DNA of 64,000 nt from CAIWHR01 sp963724975 (lineage in GTDB: Bacteria; Pseudomonadota; Gammaproteobacteria; Burkholderiales; Casimicrobiaceae), in the NCBI GenBank assembly GCA_963724975.1, contig CAVRXB010000005.1:496001-560000 (forward strand). The letters run 5' to 3'. Numbering within the stretch: position 1 is the first letter of the stretch; the number at the start of each line of letters is the position of its first letter. A program made the translations under genes and the position numbers. Below the pieces are notes generated by a model. The model made no database searches and was not told where the DNA came from. It saw only the letters and a list, made by a program, of their open reading frames with translations. Of this stretch, positions 1 to 8,569 are shown piece by piece.

Positions 1-2072
1 TTCTGATCGTCCTCCTGCTTGCGCGCCACGTCGCGCGCCTGGAACACGGCATCGCACGCGGCACGGAACTGCTCCCACAGCACGCGCTCGTCACGCTGCG
101 CGAGCGACAATTCCTTCGCCTGCAGTTGCCAGCGAGACTGGATCGCTTTCACCTTCGACGGCGTATCGCGCTCCATCGCTTTCTTCGAAAGCTCCGACGC
201 CTCCTCGATCAATGCGACACGTTGGGCTTTCGCTTGTTCACGCGCGACGGCGAGCGCATCGCGCGCGGGCGCGAGTGCCGCGCGGAACTGCGTATCGAAG
301 CTTTTCCATGCCTTCGGCTCAACACTGCCAAGATCGCCGTCGCGCCACCTGTGATCCATTTCGCGGAGCCAGCGTTCGATTGCGCGCCAGTCGCGCGGTT
401 CGGTGAGAAGCGTCGGCGCATGCGCCGCGGCGGCGGCGATGAATTCCTCGCGTTGCTTGCGCACCTGTTTACGCGCCGCCGCCTGCTCGGCGAAATGGCG
501 GGCGGCAGGCGCGTACGCCTTTTCGCACGCAAGGTCGAAGCGTTCCCATAGCGCCTTCGGCACATCGGCATGCTGCTGGTCGAGCTTCCTCCATTCGTCG
601 CGCAGGTGCTTGACTTCGACGGCGAGGCGCGGCGGAGTGAGCGCGAGTGTCGATGCTGCTTCGGCGCGCTCGCAGAGCTGGATGCGAGCCTGGTGCTGTC
701 CGAACGATTCCCAGCGCTCAAGCTCCGTCAGCTGTTGGCTCACGCGGCTCAATCGCTGCAGCGTCGGCTTTGGCAACAGACCGGCGTCGACCTTGCGCGC
801 GCGGATTTCGTCCACCGCGGCACGGACAGCATGCAATTGCCCGGCCGCCAACGCCTGCTCAGCCGCATGCAAAAGACCGTGGACGCGTTGCCGTGCGCCA
901 TCGGTTTCCTGCTTTGCGGCGCGAACCTGCGCAAGGCGGCGCTGCTCGACTGTAATCAACGCGGCTTCGAAGCGCTGCGTCAGCGCGGGTGTTCGAACGC
1001 TGCGCTCCAGCGCTTGCCAGCGTTCCGGCAGCTTCGCATTGTCGATCGACGTTCCGGCAGCGAGCTGTTCGGCTTCGATGACGAGCGCCTCGGCGCCGGC
1101 AAGTGCGTTGAGGTCCTGCGTCCACCGCTCGATGCGTTGTTCTGCTTCGTGGAGCTGGGATATTGCCGAAGGGTCCGCCAGCTTCGCTGCCGATTCGCGC
1201 AACGTCGCGAATTCTTCCAACAGCGCCGACAACGCATCGGATGTCGCGGGGGCGTCTGACTTTGCCAGCCATTCGCGAAGACTGCGATCGAAGCGCATGC
1301 GCGTTCGCTGCTCTTCATGCTCGCGCTCGAAGCGCGCCTGCAGCGCCTGGCGGGCAACGTCGCAACGCGCGAGACGCACCGGATCGTCGGAGAGTTTCAG
1401 GGCTTCCCAACGGCGGTTGAGTTCGACGACCGCGGAGAGGATCGGGCCGGGCTTGGTTGAGAGTGTCTCCAGCTCGTCGAGAATGGCGTCCGCCTCCGCC
1501 GCGCCATCGGCGCGATCCGCCATGGCATCAAGCCTTTTGCGCGCGAGGCGGGCCACACCGCGATCCTTGCTTTCGGCGGCGTCCGCGAGTCTGCGCAGAC
1601 CTTCCGCCGTCCGCACGCGCTCCGCTGCCGTCTTCCGCGTCTCGGTATGCGGTGCCGTGAGCGCAAGTTCGACGAGGGTGCCTTCGTCGTGGATCCCGGC
1701 GATCGCCGCGTGGCGACGCTCGCCATCCGCGGTGTCGCGCGCTACCTCGGCGCGGATCGCATCGGTGCAGGCAGTGGACGCCAGAAAGGCCGATGCATGT
1801 GACGCGTCATCGGTTTGCGCGAGCGTGGTTCCGAGCGCCGAGGCGATGGCGAAGCGAACGGCCGGATCCGCCTCCTTCGTCCAGGCGGCCGCGAGTACGG
1901 CGGTATTGTTGCAGCGGTTCGCGGCGGCAAGGCGCACTTCGGGCGCCGGATCGCCGGCGAGCAGCGATGCGAGCACATCCGAATCGGCGGGCAACTCGGC
2001 GACCCCCGTGACACGCCGCGCGGGATCGGCATCGAGATGGGCCTCGGGACGGAAAAGGCGTTTGGAGACCAT
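1..2072 (-). CDS. DUF349 domain-containing protein (3' part outside window)
   Basis: The reading frame starts at the ATG at 2072 (MVSKRLFRPEAHL) and stays open to the window edge, so about 690 residues are visible and the C-terminus is missing. The first 200 residues are alanine- and leucine-rich helical repeats of HEAT type. They are followed by charged helical segments with the conserved DUF349 pattern of tryptophan, CDAVF and ARD blocks, repeated several times. DUF349 proteins of Proteobacteria are large cytoplasmic helical proteins of unsettled function. The long open frame on the opposite strand here is a GC-bias shadow. The next gene upstream, on the same strand, is separated by a terminator. 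Confidence 0.8.
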   Translation of the reverse strand, partial: MVSKRLFRPEAHLDADPARRVTGVAELPADSDVLASLLAGDPAPEVRLAAANRCNNTAVLAAAWTKEADPAVRFAIASALGTTLAQTDDASHASAFLASTACTDAIRAEVARDTADGERRHAAIAGIHDEGTLVELALTAPHTETRKTAAERVRTAEGLRRLADAAESKDRGVARLARKRLDAMADRADGAAEADAILDELETLSTKPGPILSAVVELNRRWEALKLSDDPVRLARCDVARQALQARFEREHEEQRTRMRFDRSLREWLAKSDAPATSDALSALLEEFATLRESAAKLADPSAISQLHEAEQRIERWTQDLNALAGAEALVIEAEQLAAGTSIDNAKLPERWQALERSVRTPALTQRFEAALITVEQRRLAQVRAAKQETDGARQRVHGLLHAAEQALAAGQLHAVRAAVDEIRARKVDAGLLPKPTLQRLSRVSQQLTELERWESFGQHQARIQLCERAEAASTLALTPPRLAVEVKHLRDEWRKLDQQHADVPKALWERFDLACEKAYAPAARHFAEQAAARKQVRKQREEFIAAAAAHAPTLLTEPRDWRAIERWLREMDHRWRDGDLGSVEPKAWKSFDTQFRAALAPARDALAVAREQAKAQRVALIEEASELSKKAMERDTPSKVKAIQSRWQLQAKELSLAQRDERVLWEQFRAACDAVFQARDVARKQEDDQ

Positions 2073-2128
2073 GTGGCAGACGTGCGACGTGCGAGGATAG
2101 CGCATCCGCGGTGGTATGGGGAACGCGC

Positions 2129-2160
2129 AAAAAAACGACCCGGTCTTCCCTTGCGGGTCG
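2129..2160 (-). terminator. Rho-independent terminator of the BON gene
   Basis: Read on the minus strand, a 7-bp stem CGACCCG/CGGGTCG with an 11-nt loop is followed by seven T residues. It lies about 70 bases downstream of the BON-domain gene stop codon and just before the DUF349 start, so it separates the two transcripts. Confidence 0.75.
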
Positions 2161-2229
2161 ACAGGGTCGCTCCAGCATTCCGCCCCGGGCTATCTAATGC
2201 CCGGCTGCGGACACATCAGGCTCACGCAG

Positions 2230-2559
2230 TTATTTTTCCGGCTTGACGGTGAGCTTGCTGTTGACCGACCGGACGCCTTCGGTCTCGCGCGCCAGCGCCA
2301 CCGCCCGATTGGCCTCCTCCTGAGTGCGAACAGAGCCGCTCAGGAAGACGACGCCGTCCTTATCGGTGTCGACGTGGACGTTCCCCAAGCTTCCCAGATG
2401 CTCCGACGCAAGCTTGCTCTTCACCTTGGTCGTGATGACGGAGTCCTTGACGAACACACCCGGATTCGTGCGGTCGGTGTCGGAATCTGCCGAATACGCC
2501 GCCATTGGCGCCATCAGCGTCCCAATCACAAAACAGGCCGTTGCAAGTTTGTACAACAT
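2230..2559 (-). CDS. BON domain-containing periplasmic protein
   Basis: A 109-residue protein with an N-terminal signal peptide (hydrophobic stretch ending at AAYSA, residues 1-23). One BON domain of about 65 residues follows, with the typical DSVITTKVKSKL start and the V-x-L-S-G-S-V core strand. BON proteins (OsmY-like) bind membranes or phospholipid and are commonly stress-inducible. The start is supported by TTAGGAGAC just upstream of the ATG. A perfect palindrome (GGCGGAA-T-TTCCGCC, positions 2576-2590) lies directly upstream of that ribosome-binding site and could fold in the mRNA leader. The stand-alone gene ends in a clear terminator. Confidence 0.85.
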   Translation of the reverse strand: MLYKLATACFVIGTLMAPMAAYSADSDTDRTNPGVFVKDSVITTKVKSKLASEHLGSLGNVHVDTDKDGVVFLSGSVRTQEEANRAVALARETEGVRSVNSKLTVKPEK

Positions 2560-2927
2560 GCGAGTCTCCTAACGCGGCGGAAATTCCGCCTACCGAGCAT
2601 GATGCCGTGGCCGCATCGGGGCATAAGCCGGTGCGTCGGGAAGGCAGCTGTAGGAGTTTTTCCCAATGATCAAGGGCGCTTGGACGACACGCCCGATCGA
2701 CTGGTTGCTTGACGAATAGGTGCCCATCGTCGGAGCCCGCAATTGCGCGCGAACGAGCTTGCCTTCCGCGCACGCAACACGCGGTTACAACGAGGGCAAG
2801 CGGATACCAGCTGGGTCCGAATTCCGCGCTCTTGTTCCTTGTGGCAGCGGCGCCGATTGTTAGTCGCTCATGATGTTTCTCCTCTTCGCGCGGACTTTCA
2901 ATCTACCGTTAGCGGTATGATCCCTCG
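2560..2927. other. Intergenic region between divergent BON gene and solute-binding protein gene
   Basis: This stretch of 368 bases must hold the divergent promoters of both neighbours. I see the GGCGGAA palindrome at 2576-2590. On the minus strand there is a good ribosome-binding site with an ATG near 2873, which opens only a three-codon frame (MSD, stop). Further on, in another minus-strand frame near 2780-2820, a CPRC motif resembles a zinc ribbon but lacks a second CxxC. No convincing gene is present. Confidence 0.4.
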
Positions 2928-3662
2928 ATGACTTCCACGGTTTCTGCCGCCAAATCCGATATCGCCCCTTCCGGCACGTTGCGCGCCGCGATCAACTTCG
3001 ACAACACGATTCTCGCTTCGAAGGACGCGGACGGCAAACCGGGCGGGGTATCGGTGGAACTCGCGCGCGAGCTGGCGCGACGGCTCGGCGTCGCCGTCGA
3101 ATATGTGCCCTACTACGCCGCGGGCAAGGTCGTCGAAGGGCTTCAGTCCGGTGTTTGGGATATCTGTTTTCTCGCGATCGATCCGCTGCGCGCTAAGCTC
3201 ATCAGTTTTACGCCGCCCTACGTCGTCATCGAAGGCGCCTATCTGGTGTCCGATGTTTCGTCGATTCACGACAACGCGGAGGTCGATCGCCCGGGCGTAC
3301 GCATTGCGGTAAGCACCGCGAGCGCGTACGACCTCTACCTGTCGCGCGAGTTGAAGCATGCGTCGATCGTGCGGGCCCCGACTGCAAAGGACGTGGTCGG
3401 ATTGTTCCTTGCGCAAAAGCTCGAAGTTGCCGCCGGCGTGCGGCCGATGCTCGAAGCCGATGCGCGGGAGATTTCGGGATTGCGTATGCTGGCCGGCCGG
3501 TTCATGGCGATCAACCAGGCGATGGGAATGCCGCGCGGGCGTGAGGCGGGCGCGGAATATCTGGCAGCCTTCGTCGAGGAAATGAAGGCATCCGGCTTTA
3601 TCGCCGATGCGCTCGCTCGTAATCACATCGTGGGCGCATCGGTCGCGCCAGCGGCTCGATAG
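2928..3662 (+). CDS. Family-3-type extracellular solute-binding domain protein without signal peptide
   Basis: A 244-residue protein built as one bacterial family 3 solute-binding fold. It has the opening LRAAINF strand, the GVSVELARELARRLGV helix, the DICFLAID segment and the FTPPYVVIEGAYLV stretch typical of polar amino acid or opine-type binding proteins. No signal peptide or lipobox is visible in the first 20 residues, which is unusual for a periplasmic binding protein. Either the start lies elsewhere, or the protein is cytoplasmic or enzyme-like (cyclohexadienyl dehydratase is a related fold). It converges on the ABC permease operon with a 10-base gap but is not part of it. The substrate is unknown. 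Confidence 0.65.
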   Translation: MTSTVSAAKSDIAPSGTLRAAINFDNTILASKDADGKPGGVSVELARELARRLGVAVEYVPYYAAGKVVEGLQSGVWDICFLAIDPLRAKLISFTPPYVVIEGAYLVSDVSSIHDNAEVDRPGVRIAVSTASAYDLYLSRELKHASIVRAPTAKDVVGLFLAQKLEVAAGVRPMLEADAREISGLRMLAGRFMAINQAMGMPRGREAGAEYLAAFVEEMKASGFIADALARNHIVGASVAPAAR

Positions 3663-3672
3663 CTCCTCGGCG

Positions 3673-4419
3673 CTACGCCCGTCGATGCAGACGATGGTCG
3701 ATGTAGAGCAACAGCGTGCTGACACTGGCGGCGAAGACGACGATGATGAACGTCACCGACATGATGAGCTCTACGTTGTGGAGTCCGATGCCGTTCATCA
3801 GCAGATAGCCAAGACCACGTTGGGAGGCGAACATTTCCGCCAGCAACGAGCCGATCAGGGTCAGCGCAAAACCCACGCGCAATCCGGTAAAGATTTCGGG
3901 AATCGCCGCAGGAAACAGGATCCAGCGCACCATCTGCGAGCGCGAGAGCTTGAGGACGTGCCCGGTTTTTACCAGGATGGGTTTCGTGTTGCGGACTGCG
4001 GCTAGCGTGAACAGGATGATCGGAATCACGCCGTGCAGTACGCCGAACGCGACCTTGGCCGAGATCCCGAGCCCAAAAGCCAGCAGAAGAATGGGATATA
4101 GCGTGAGCTTCGGAATCGCGTAGACCGCGACGATCATCGGCTCGAGCGTATCGCCCGAAAGACGATCGAAGCCCAGCCAGAACCCCACCAGCAATCCGAT
4201 CACGACCGACAACACGAACGCAATGGCGAACGCACGAAGCGTGTCGAAGAGGTGCGTGTCAAACGATTCACTGGCAACGAGCTTCGCCGTATAGCGCAGC
4301 GTCGCGAGCGGCGAAGCGAGCGCCACGTCGCCGACCCACCAGTACAGCCCCTGCCAGAGCGCGACGATGGCCGCGATCAGCACCACGGCGTTACGCACGC
4401 GGCGCAAGCTGGCGTTCAT
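3673..4419 (-). CDS. ABC transporter permease (SsuC/TauC/NitT type), second permease of operon
   Basis: An inner-membrane permease of about 248 residues with five to six hydrophobic segments and the EAA-type cytoplasmic loop with glycine (LFPAAIPEIFTGLRVG). This is typical of nitrate/sulfonate/taurine-family permeases. The start at 4419 (MNASLRRV) is preferred because its ATG overlaps the TGA of the upstream permease as ATGA; a longer frame begins 12 codons earlier. It is the last gene of the operon and probably heterodimerises with the permease encoded upstream. The substrate cannot be read from the sequence. Confidence 0.85.
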   Translation of the reverse strand: MNASLRRVRNAVVLIAAIVALWQGLYWWVGDVALASPLATLRYTAKLVASESFDTHLFDTLRAFAIAFVLSVVIGLLVGFWLGFDRLSGDTLEPMIVAVYAIPKLTLYPILLLAFGLGISAKVAFGVLHGVIPIILFTLAAVRNTKPILVKTGHVLKLSRSQMVRWILFPAAIPEIFTGLRVGFALTLIGSLLAEMFASQRGLGYLLMNGIGLHNVELIMSVTFIIVVFAASVSTLLLYIDHRLHRRA

Positions 4420-5228
4420 CGCATTCCCCGCCGCACGAGCAGCCGCTTTTCCCAACGCGAGAGAAAGGCGTTGATTACCACCGAAGCGAGCAGGATCAGC
4501 ACGATCAGCGGATACATCGTTGCATTGTCGAAATTGAGATAGGCGAAGCTGATCTCGTAACCGATGCCGCCGCGCGACATGATGAACTCCGACCCGATGA
4601 CGCCAATGAACGCATACGCGACGGCAAGCTTGATGCCGGTTACGATGTAGGGACCGGCGGCAGGCAGCGTCACGCGCCGCGCGGTGTCCACCGGCGAGAG
4701 ACGCATGATCCGCGCCGTCTTCAATAAAACGGCCGGCACGCGGTCGAGGCCGTTCAGCGTGTTCACGATCATTGCCACCACGCCGAGCATGAAGGCGATC
4801 AGGATCTGCGGGATGTCGCCGAGCCCGAAGACTACGATAAAGAACGGATAGAAGGCGAACACCGGGACCGCGTAATAAGTGGCGAACAGGGGATCGAGCG
4901 CGTCGCGCAAGCCGCGCCAGCGATGCAGCAGCGCGCCGGCGATGATGCCCACGCCGAGCGCCAGCACCAGTGCCAGCAGCGTGTTGTTCAGCGTCTTCAG
5001 GATCGCGCCATTCATGCTGCCGGACACGAGCATCCTATAGAGGTCGCGTGCGATGAGATGCGGGGCCTGCATCGTGATCTTGTCGATGACCCCGGCGAGA
5101 CACAGCACTTCGAGCAGCACGACGAGGGCTCCGATGACGAGCGCGCGGTAAACAACCAGCCGGTTGATTTGTCTACCTCCGTGCTTCGCACTCCGGTATT
5201 CGCGCTTGGGGCGGCCTTGCGCGCTCAT
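4416..5228 (-). CDS. ABC transporter permease (SsuC/TauC/NitT type), first permease of operon
   Basis: A 270-residue inner-membrane protein with a basic N-terminus, a first membrane segment (ALVIGALVVLLEVLCLAGV) and the family EAA loop (VTLPAAGPYIVTGIKLAVAYAFIG). It belongs to the BPD_transp_1 family of NMT1/TauA-dependent importers. Its ATG overlaps the stop codon of the ATPase gene by four bases, and its own stop overlaps the next permease in the same way, so the three transporter genes are translationally coupled. Two different permeases rather than one homodimeric permease is a less common arrangement in this subfamily. Confidence 0.85.
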   Translation of the reverse strand: MSAQGRPKREYRSAKHGGRQINRLVVYRALVIGALVVLLEVLCLAGVIDKITMQAPHLIARDLYRMLVSGSMNGAILKTLNNTLLALVLALGVGIIAGALLHRWRGLRDALDPLFATYYAVPVFAFYPFFIVVFGLGDIPQILIAFMLGVVAMIVNTLNGLDRVPAVLLKTARIMRLSPVDTARRVTLPAAGPYIVTGIKLAVAYAFIGVIGSEFIMSRGGIGYEISFAYLNFDNATMYPLIVLILLASVVINAFLSRWEKRLLVRRGMR

Positions 5229-6034
5229 GATGCGGCGCCGATCTTCTGACCGATCGTCTTGATCGACTCCTCGCGGAGCGTCTTCCAGAGCCGCGCGGTG
5301 ATCGCGCCGAACTCGCTATCCTGGATGATCCGGCTGTCGCGATCGCGCGGCCAGCGCGTTTCGACAAAATCGACCAGGCGGCCGGGGCGCGCCGACATCA
5401 CGGCGATCCGGTCGGCGAGCATCGTTGCCTCGTCGAGCGCGTGCGTGATCAGGAACACGGTCGCTCCGGTCTGGCGCCACAGGCGCAGGAGCTCGTCGCC
5501 CATCAGCAGGCGCGTCTGCTGGTCGAGCGCGCCAAAGGGCTCGTCGAGCAGGATCAGCCGCGGCTTCATGACCAGCGTGCGCGCGATGCACACGCGCTGG
5601 CGCATGCCACCGGAAAGCTGCGCAGGAAAGGCGGTGGCGAATTCCGACAATCCCACGAGCTTCAACACATTGCGCACGCGGTCATCGCGCTCGGTCGCGG
5701 CAAGCGAGGACCGTCGCAGGCCGAAAGCTACATTGTCGGCGACGTTGAGCCACGGCAGCGACGCGTCATCCTGGAACACGACGCCGATGCCTTCCGGCGG
5801 TTCATTCTCGATGGGGCGTCCCTCGAATTCGATCGTGCCCTCAGTCGGCTGGCTAAGACCGGCAATCAATTCGAGCAGCGTGGATTTGCCGCAGCCGGAG
5901 GGGCCGACCACAGCGAAGAACTCTCCACGCTTGATATCGAGATCGACCGGCCCAAGCGCGTGCAGCGGCGCCGGCGGGTGACCCGCCATGAACACTTTGT
6001 CGACAGCACGGAGCTTGACCTGCTCGTCCGACAC
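5225..6034 (-). CDS. ABC transporter ATP-binding protein (SsuB/TauB type)
   Basis: A 269-residue ATPase from the GTG at 6034 (VSDEQVKLRAV); the frame is open further upstream but would run into the binding-protein gene. It shows Walker A GPSGCGKST, the Q-loop FQDDASLPWLNV, the signature LSGGMRQRV, Walker B LILLDEPFGALD and the switch histidine in ITHALDEA. The spacing matches the nitrate/taurine/sulfonate import subfamily. It lies 23 bases after the binding-protein gene and overlaps the first permease gene by four bases, so it should energise import of the ligand of the neighbouring NMT1-type protein. Confidence 0.9.
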   Translation of the reverse strand: MSDEQVKLRAVDKVFMAGHPPAPLHALGPVDLDIKRGEFFAVVGPSGCGKSTLLELIAGLSQPTEGTIEFEGRPIENEPPEGIGVVFQDDASLPWLNVADNVAFGLRRSSLAATERDDRVRNVLKLVGLSEFATAFPAQLSGGMRQRVCIARTLVMKPRLILLDEPFGALDQQTRLLMGDELLRLWRQTGATVFLITHALDEATMLADRIAVMSARPGRLVDFVETRWPRDRDSRIIQDSEFGAITARLWKTLREESIKTIGQKIGAAS

Positions 6035-6057
6035 GGGCCGCTCGCAGTCCGCGTCGA

Positions 6058-7041
6058 TTATTTCAATGCCTTGAGATCGTCGGGCAGGAATCGTGTATCG
6101 ATGATCTTGCTGTAGTCGACGTCGCCGGTGATCGCGCCCACCGAGCGCTGGGCCTCGATCATCCGCTTCAGCCCTTCCATGTGAATCTGACCCTCGCCCC
6201 AATACGGCACGCCCTTGGTGGTGCTCTTCGTCAGGTTGTGTACCGCGCTCTTGGCGACGTCGAGGTCGATGTTGTATTGCTTGGCGACGATCTCCGCCGC
6301 CTCGTCGGGATGCTCGCGCATGAAGATGACCGCTTTGCGCCGTGCACGAATCACGGCGCGCAGAAAATCACCCTTCTTCTCCGCCATCTCGACGGTCGTC
6401 ACGCCGACCACGTTGTCGAGCGGCGGCAGCACTTCACTCGCGACGACGACGGCGCGATATTTGTGCTTCACCTTCGACCACAATGGTTCGGTGATCGCGG
6501 CTACGTCGATGAGGCCCGAGTCCAGCGCGGCGATCCCCTCGCCGAAGCCGCCGGTCTTCACGAGTTCGGCGTCAGCCTCGGTGTAGCCGCCCGCCTGCAG
6601 CAGCATCCGCGCGAGCGCCTGGCTCGTCGAGCGCGGATTCGTGTAGCCGATCTTCTTGCCCTTGAAATCCTTGACGGACTTGATCGGCGATTCCGGTTTG
6701 ACGGCCCAGACGAATTCGGCGACGGTGAGCACGTTGTCGCTGATGATCTTGAGGTCGGCGCCGGCGAGAATCGCCGACACGACCACGCCGGGATTCACTT
6801 CGCCATAGGGAACGCCACCGCCGGCCAGCATGTTGCGCAATGACGTGCCGCCGCCCGCGGACGAGATGAGGCCCGTGATGTTGAGGCCCTCGTCCTTGAA
6901 ATAACCTTTGACGAGCGCAACGCCAAAGGGCATCCCGTTGGCGGAGACGCCATAGTTGCCGACCGCAATCTCTTCGGCGGATGCGGCGGCTCCGAAGCCC
7001 GCGAGAAGTGTTCCGATCAACAGCGAAATCAGGCGTTGCAT
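6058..7041 (-). CDS. NMT1/TauA-type ABC transporter substrate-binding protein
   Basis: A 327-residue protein with a clear signal peptide (residues 1-23, hydrophobic core and ASA cleavage region) after a GAGGAGAGC ribosome-binding site. The mature part has the bilobed NMT1/SsuA-like fold, with the early VGNYGVSANGMPFGVAL ligand loop, VKDFKGKKIGYT at the start of the second subdomain, and an EPLW segment. Relatives bind sulfonates, pyrimidine precursors, nitrate or aromatic carboxylates, so the ligand is open. It lies between the aldehyde dehydrogenase and the ATPase, which suggests that it delivers a substrate for the two enzymes upstream. Confidence 0.85.
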   Translation of the reverse strand: MQRLISLLIGTLLAGFGAAASAEEIAVGNYGVSANGMPFGVALVKGYFKDEGLNITGLISSAGGGTSLRNMLAGGGVPYGEVNPGVVVSAILAGADLKIISDNVLTVAEFVWAVKPESPIKSVKDFKGKKIGYTNPRSTSQALARMLLQAGGYTEADAELVKTGGFGEGIAALDSGLIDVAAITEPLWSKVKHKYRAVVVASEVLPPLDNVVGVTTVEMAEKKGDFLRAVIRARRKAVIFMREHPDEAAEIVAKQYNIDLDVAKSAVHNLTKSTTKGVPYWGEGQIHMEGLKRMIEAQRSVGAITGDVDYSKIIDTRFLPDDLKALK

Positions 7042-7076
7042 GATGCTCTCCTCATTGTGCGGCATCGTCGTAGAAG

Positions 7077-8558
7077 TTACGCGGACCGCTTTATCGTGAC
7101 GTTGACGTTCTTGATCTGCGTGCAGGCGAGGAGCTCCTCGATCGACTCCTCGCGTCCCATGCCCGACTGCTTGTAGCCGCCGAAGGGAACGCCGACATGG
7201 TGCGTGCTGGCGCCGTTGATCCAGATGTACCCGGCTTCGACGCACGACGCCAGGCGATGGGCGCGGTCGAGATCGTGCGTCCAGATCGATGCGGTGAGGC
7301 CGACATCGAGCGCGTTCACTCGCGCAACGAGGTCGTCTTCGTCCGACCAGCGCAGGATGCTGACCACCGGCCCGAAGATTTCCTCGCGCGCGATGCGCAT
7401 GTCGTCGGTCACATCGGCGAATACCGTGGGCTCGACGAAGAATCCGTGCGCGAGCTTCGGATCCGCCGGGCGCTTGCCGCCGTATGCGAGCCGCGCGCCC
7501 CCCTCGATCCCCAGCTTGATGTAGTTCATCGTCTTGTCGAACTGGGCTTTGCTCGAGAGGCACCCGACTTCATTGTCGGGCTCGGTCGGGAGACCGACCT
7601 TCAGCGCGCCGACGCGCTGCACGATTTCCGCCAGCGCGGCGTCGTGGATGTCCACATGCAGATAGACGCGGCTCGTCGAGTTGCACGACTGCCCCGTGAC
7701 GTAGCGAAAGTTCATGCCGCGCACGACGCCGTCGGCAATCTCAGCGGGCGACGCGTCGGCGCAGGCGATGAGAGCGTTCTTGCCGCCCAGTTCCAGCGTC
7801 AGCGCCTTCAACGTTGCGCCGGCGCCGGTCATCACGGCGCGCCCCGCAGCAACACTGCCGATGAATCCGATCTTTGCCACTTTGGGATGCGCGACCAGTG
7901 CGGCCCCGGTGTCGCGCCCGCCGGTGACGATGTTGAACACGCCGGGCGGGAACACGCCTTCCCACAGCTCGGCGATGCGCAGCGACGAAAGCGGCGTCTG
8001 GTCCGCCGGCTTCACGATCAGCGTGTTGCCGGCGGCCAGCGGCGCGCCGCACTTGCCCGCAGTGAACAGCAATGGATGATTGAACGCGCCGATGCGCACA
8101 ACGACGCCGAGCGGCTCGCGCAGCGTGTAGTTGAGCGTTCCGGCACCGATCGGAATCGTGTCACCCTTGATTTCGGTGACGAGGCCGGCGAAGTAGTCCA
8201 TATAGTTCGCGCTGATCTCGACGTCAAAGCGCATCGCCTGGAACGGATTGCCGGTGTCGACCGCCTCGAGCCATGCGAGCTCGTCGGCGTTCTGGCGCAG
8301 GACGGCCGATGCGCGACGAATCGCTGACGCACGCTCCTGGGCAGGCACGTTGCGCCACTGAAGAAAGGCTTCGCGCGCCGCGGCAACCGCGCGATCGACG
8401 TCTTCTGCCGTGGCATCCGCGGTCGTGCCCAGCGACTCGCCCGTCGATGGACTCGTCACCGCAATGGCGCGCGCTCCCGCATGCCACGCGCCGCCGAAGT
8501 AAAGGTCGCGATGCCGCGGCAGGCGCGGGTCGGGCGATTTGTCGGCGGTGTCGGGCAC
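7077..8558 (-). CDS. NAD(P)-dependent aldehyde dehydrogenase
   Basis: A 493-residue protein of the ALDH superfamily, of normal length, from the GTG at 8558 (VPDTADKSPDPRL), which lies 11 bases after the preceding stop. Visible features are the NAD-binding FNHPLLF and KPADQTPLSSL segments, the glycine-rich FIGSVAAGR, the general base glutamate in LELGGKN, the nucleophile cysteine in TGQSCNS and the EEIFGPVVS signature. It oxidises an aldehyde to the acid in the cytoplasm. Placed after a ThDP decarboxylase-like gene, it probably takes the aldehyde made by that enzyme, a two-step logic like benzoylformate decarboxylase plus benzaldehyde dehydrogenase. The specific substrate is inference. Confidence 0.88.
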   Translation of the reverse strand: MPDTADKSPDPRLPRHRDLYFGGAWHAGARAIAVTSPSTGESLGTTADATAEDVDRAVAAAREAFLQWRNVPAQERASAIRRASAVLRQNADELAWLEAVDTGNPFQAMRFDVEISANYMDYFAGLVTEIKGDTIPIGAGTLNYTLREPLGVVVRIGAFNHPLLFTAGKCGAPLAAGNTLIVKPADQTPLSSLRIAELWEGVFPPGVFNIVTGGRDTGAALVAHPKVAKIGFIGSVAAGRAVMTGAGATLKALTLELGGKNALIACADASPAEIADGVVRGMNFRYVTGQSCNSTSRVYLHVDIHDAALAEIVQRVGALKVGLPTEPDNEVGCLSSKAQFDKTMNYIKLGIEGGARLAYGGKRPADPKLAHGFFVEPTVFADVTDDMRIAREEIFGPVVSILRWSDEDDLVARVNALDVGLTASIWTHDLDRAHRLASCVEAGYIWINGASTHHVGVPFGGYKQSGMGREESIEELLACTQIKNVNVTIKRSA

Positions 8559-8569
8559 GGCGCGCTTCC

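Noticed and set aside
403..2100. A 565-codon open frame on the plus strand across the DUF349 gene
   Set aside because: Rich in Ser, Arg, Ala and Cys with no domain; it is the antisense shadow of the DUF349 gene, which reads as a coherent helical protein on the minus strand.
2740..2880. Small zinc-ribbon gene on the minus strand (CPRC motif) behind a good ribosome-binding site
   Set aside because: The ribosome-binding site opens only a three-codon frame, the CPRC lies in another frame, and a second CxxC is missing.
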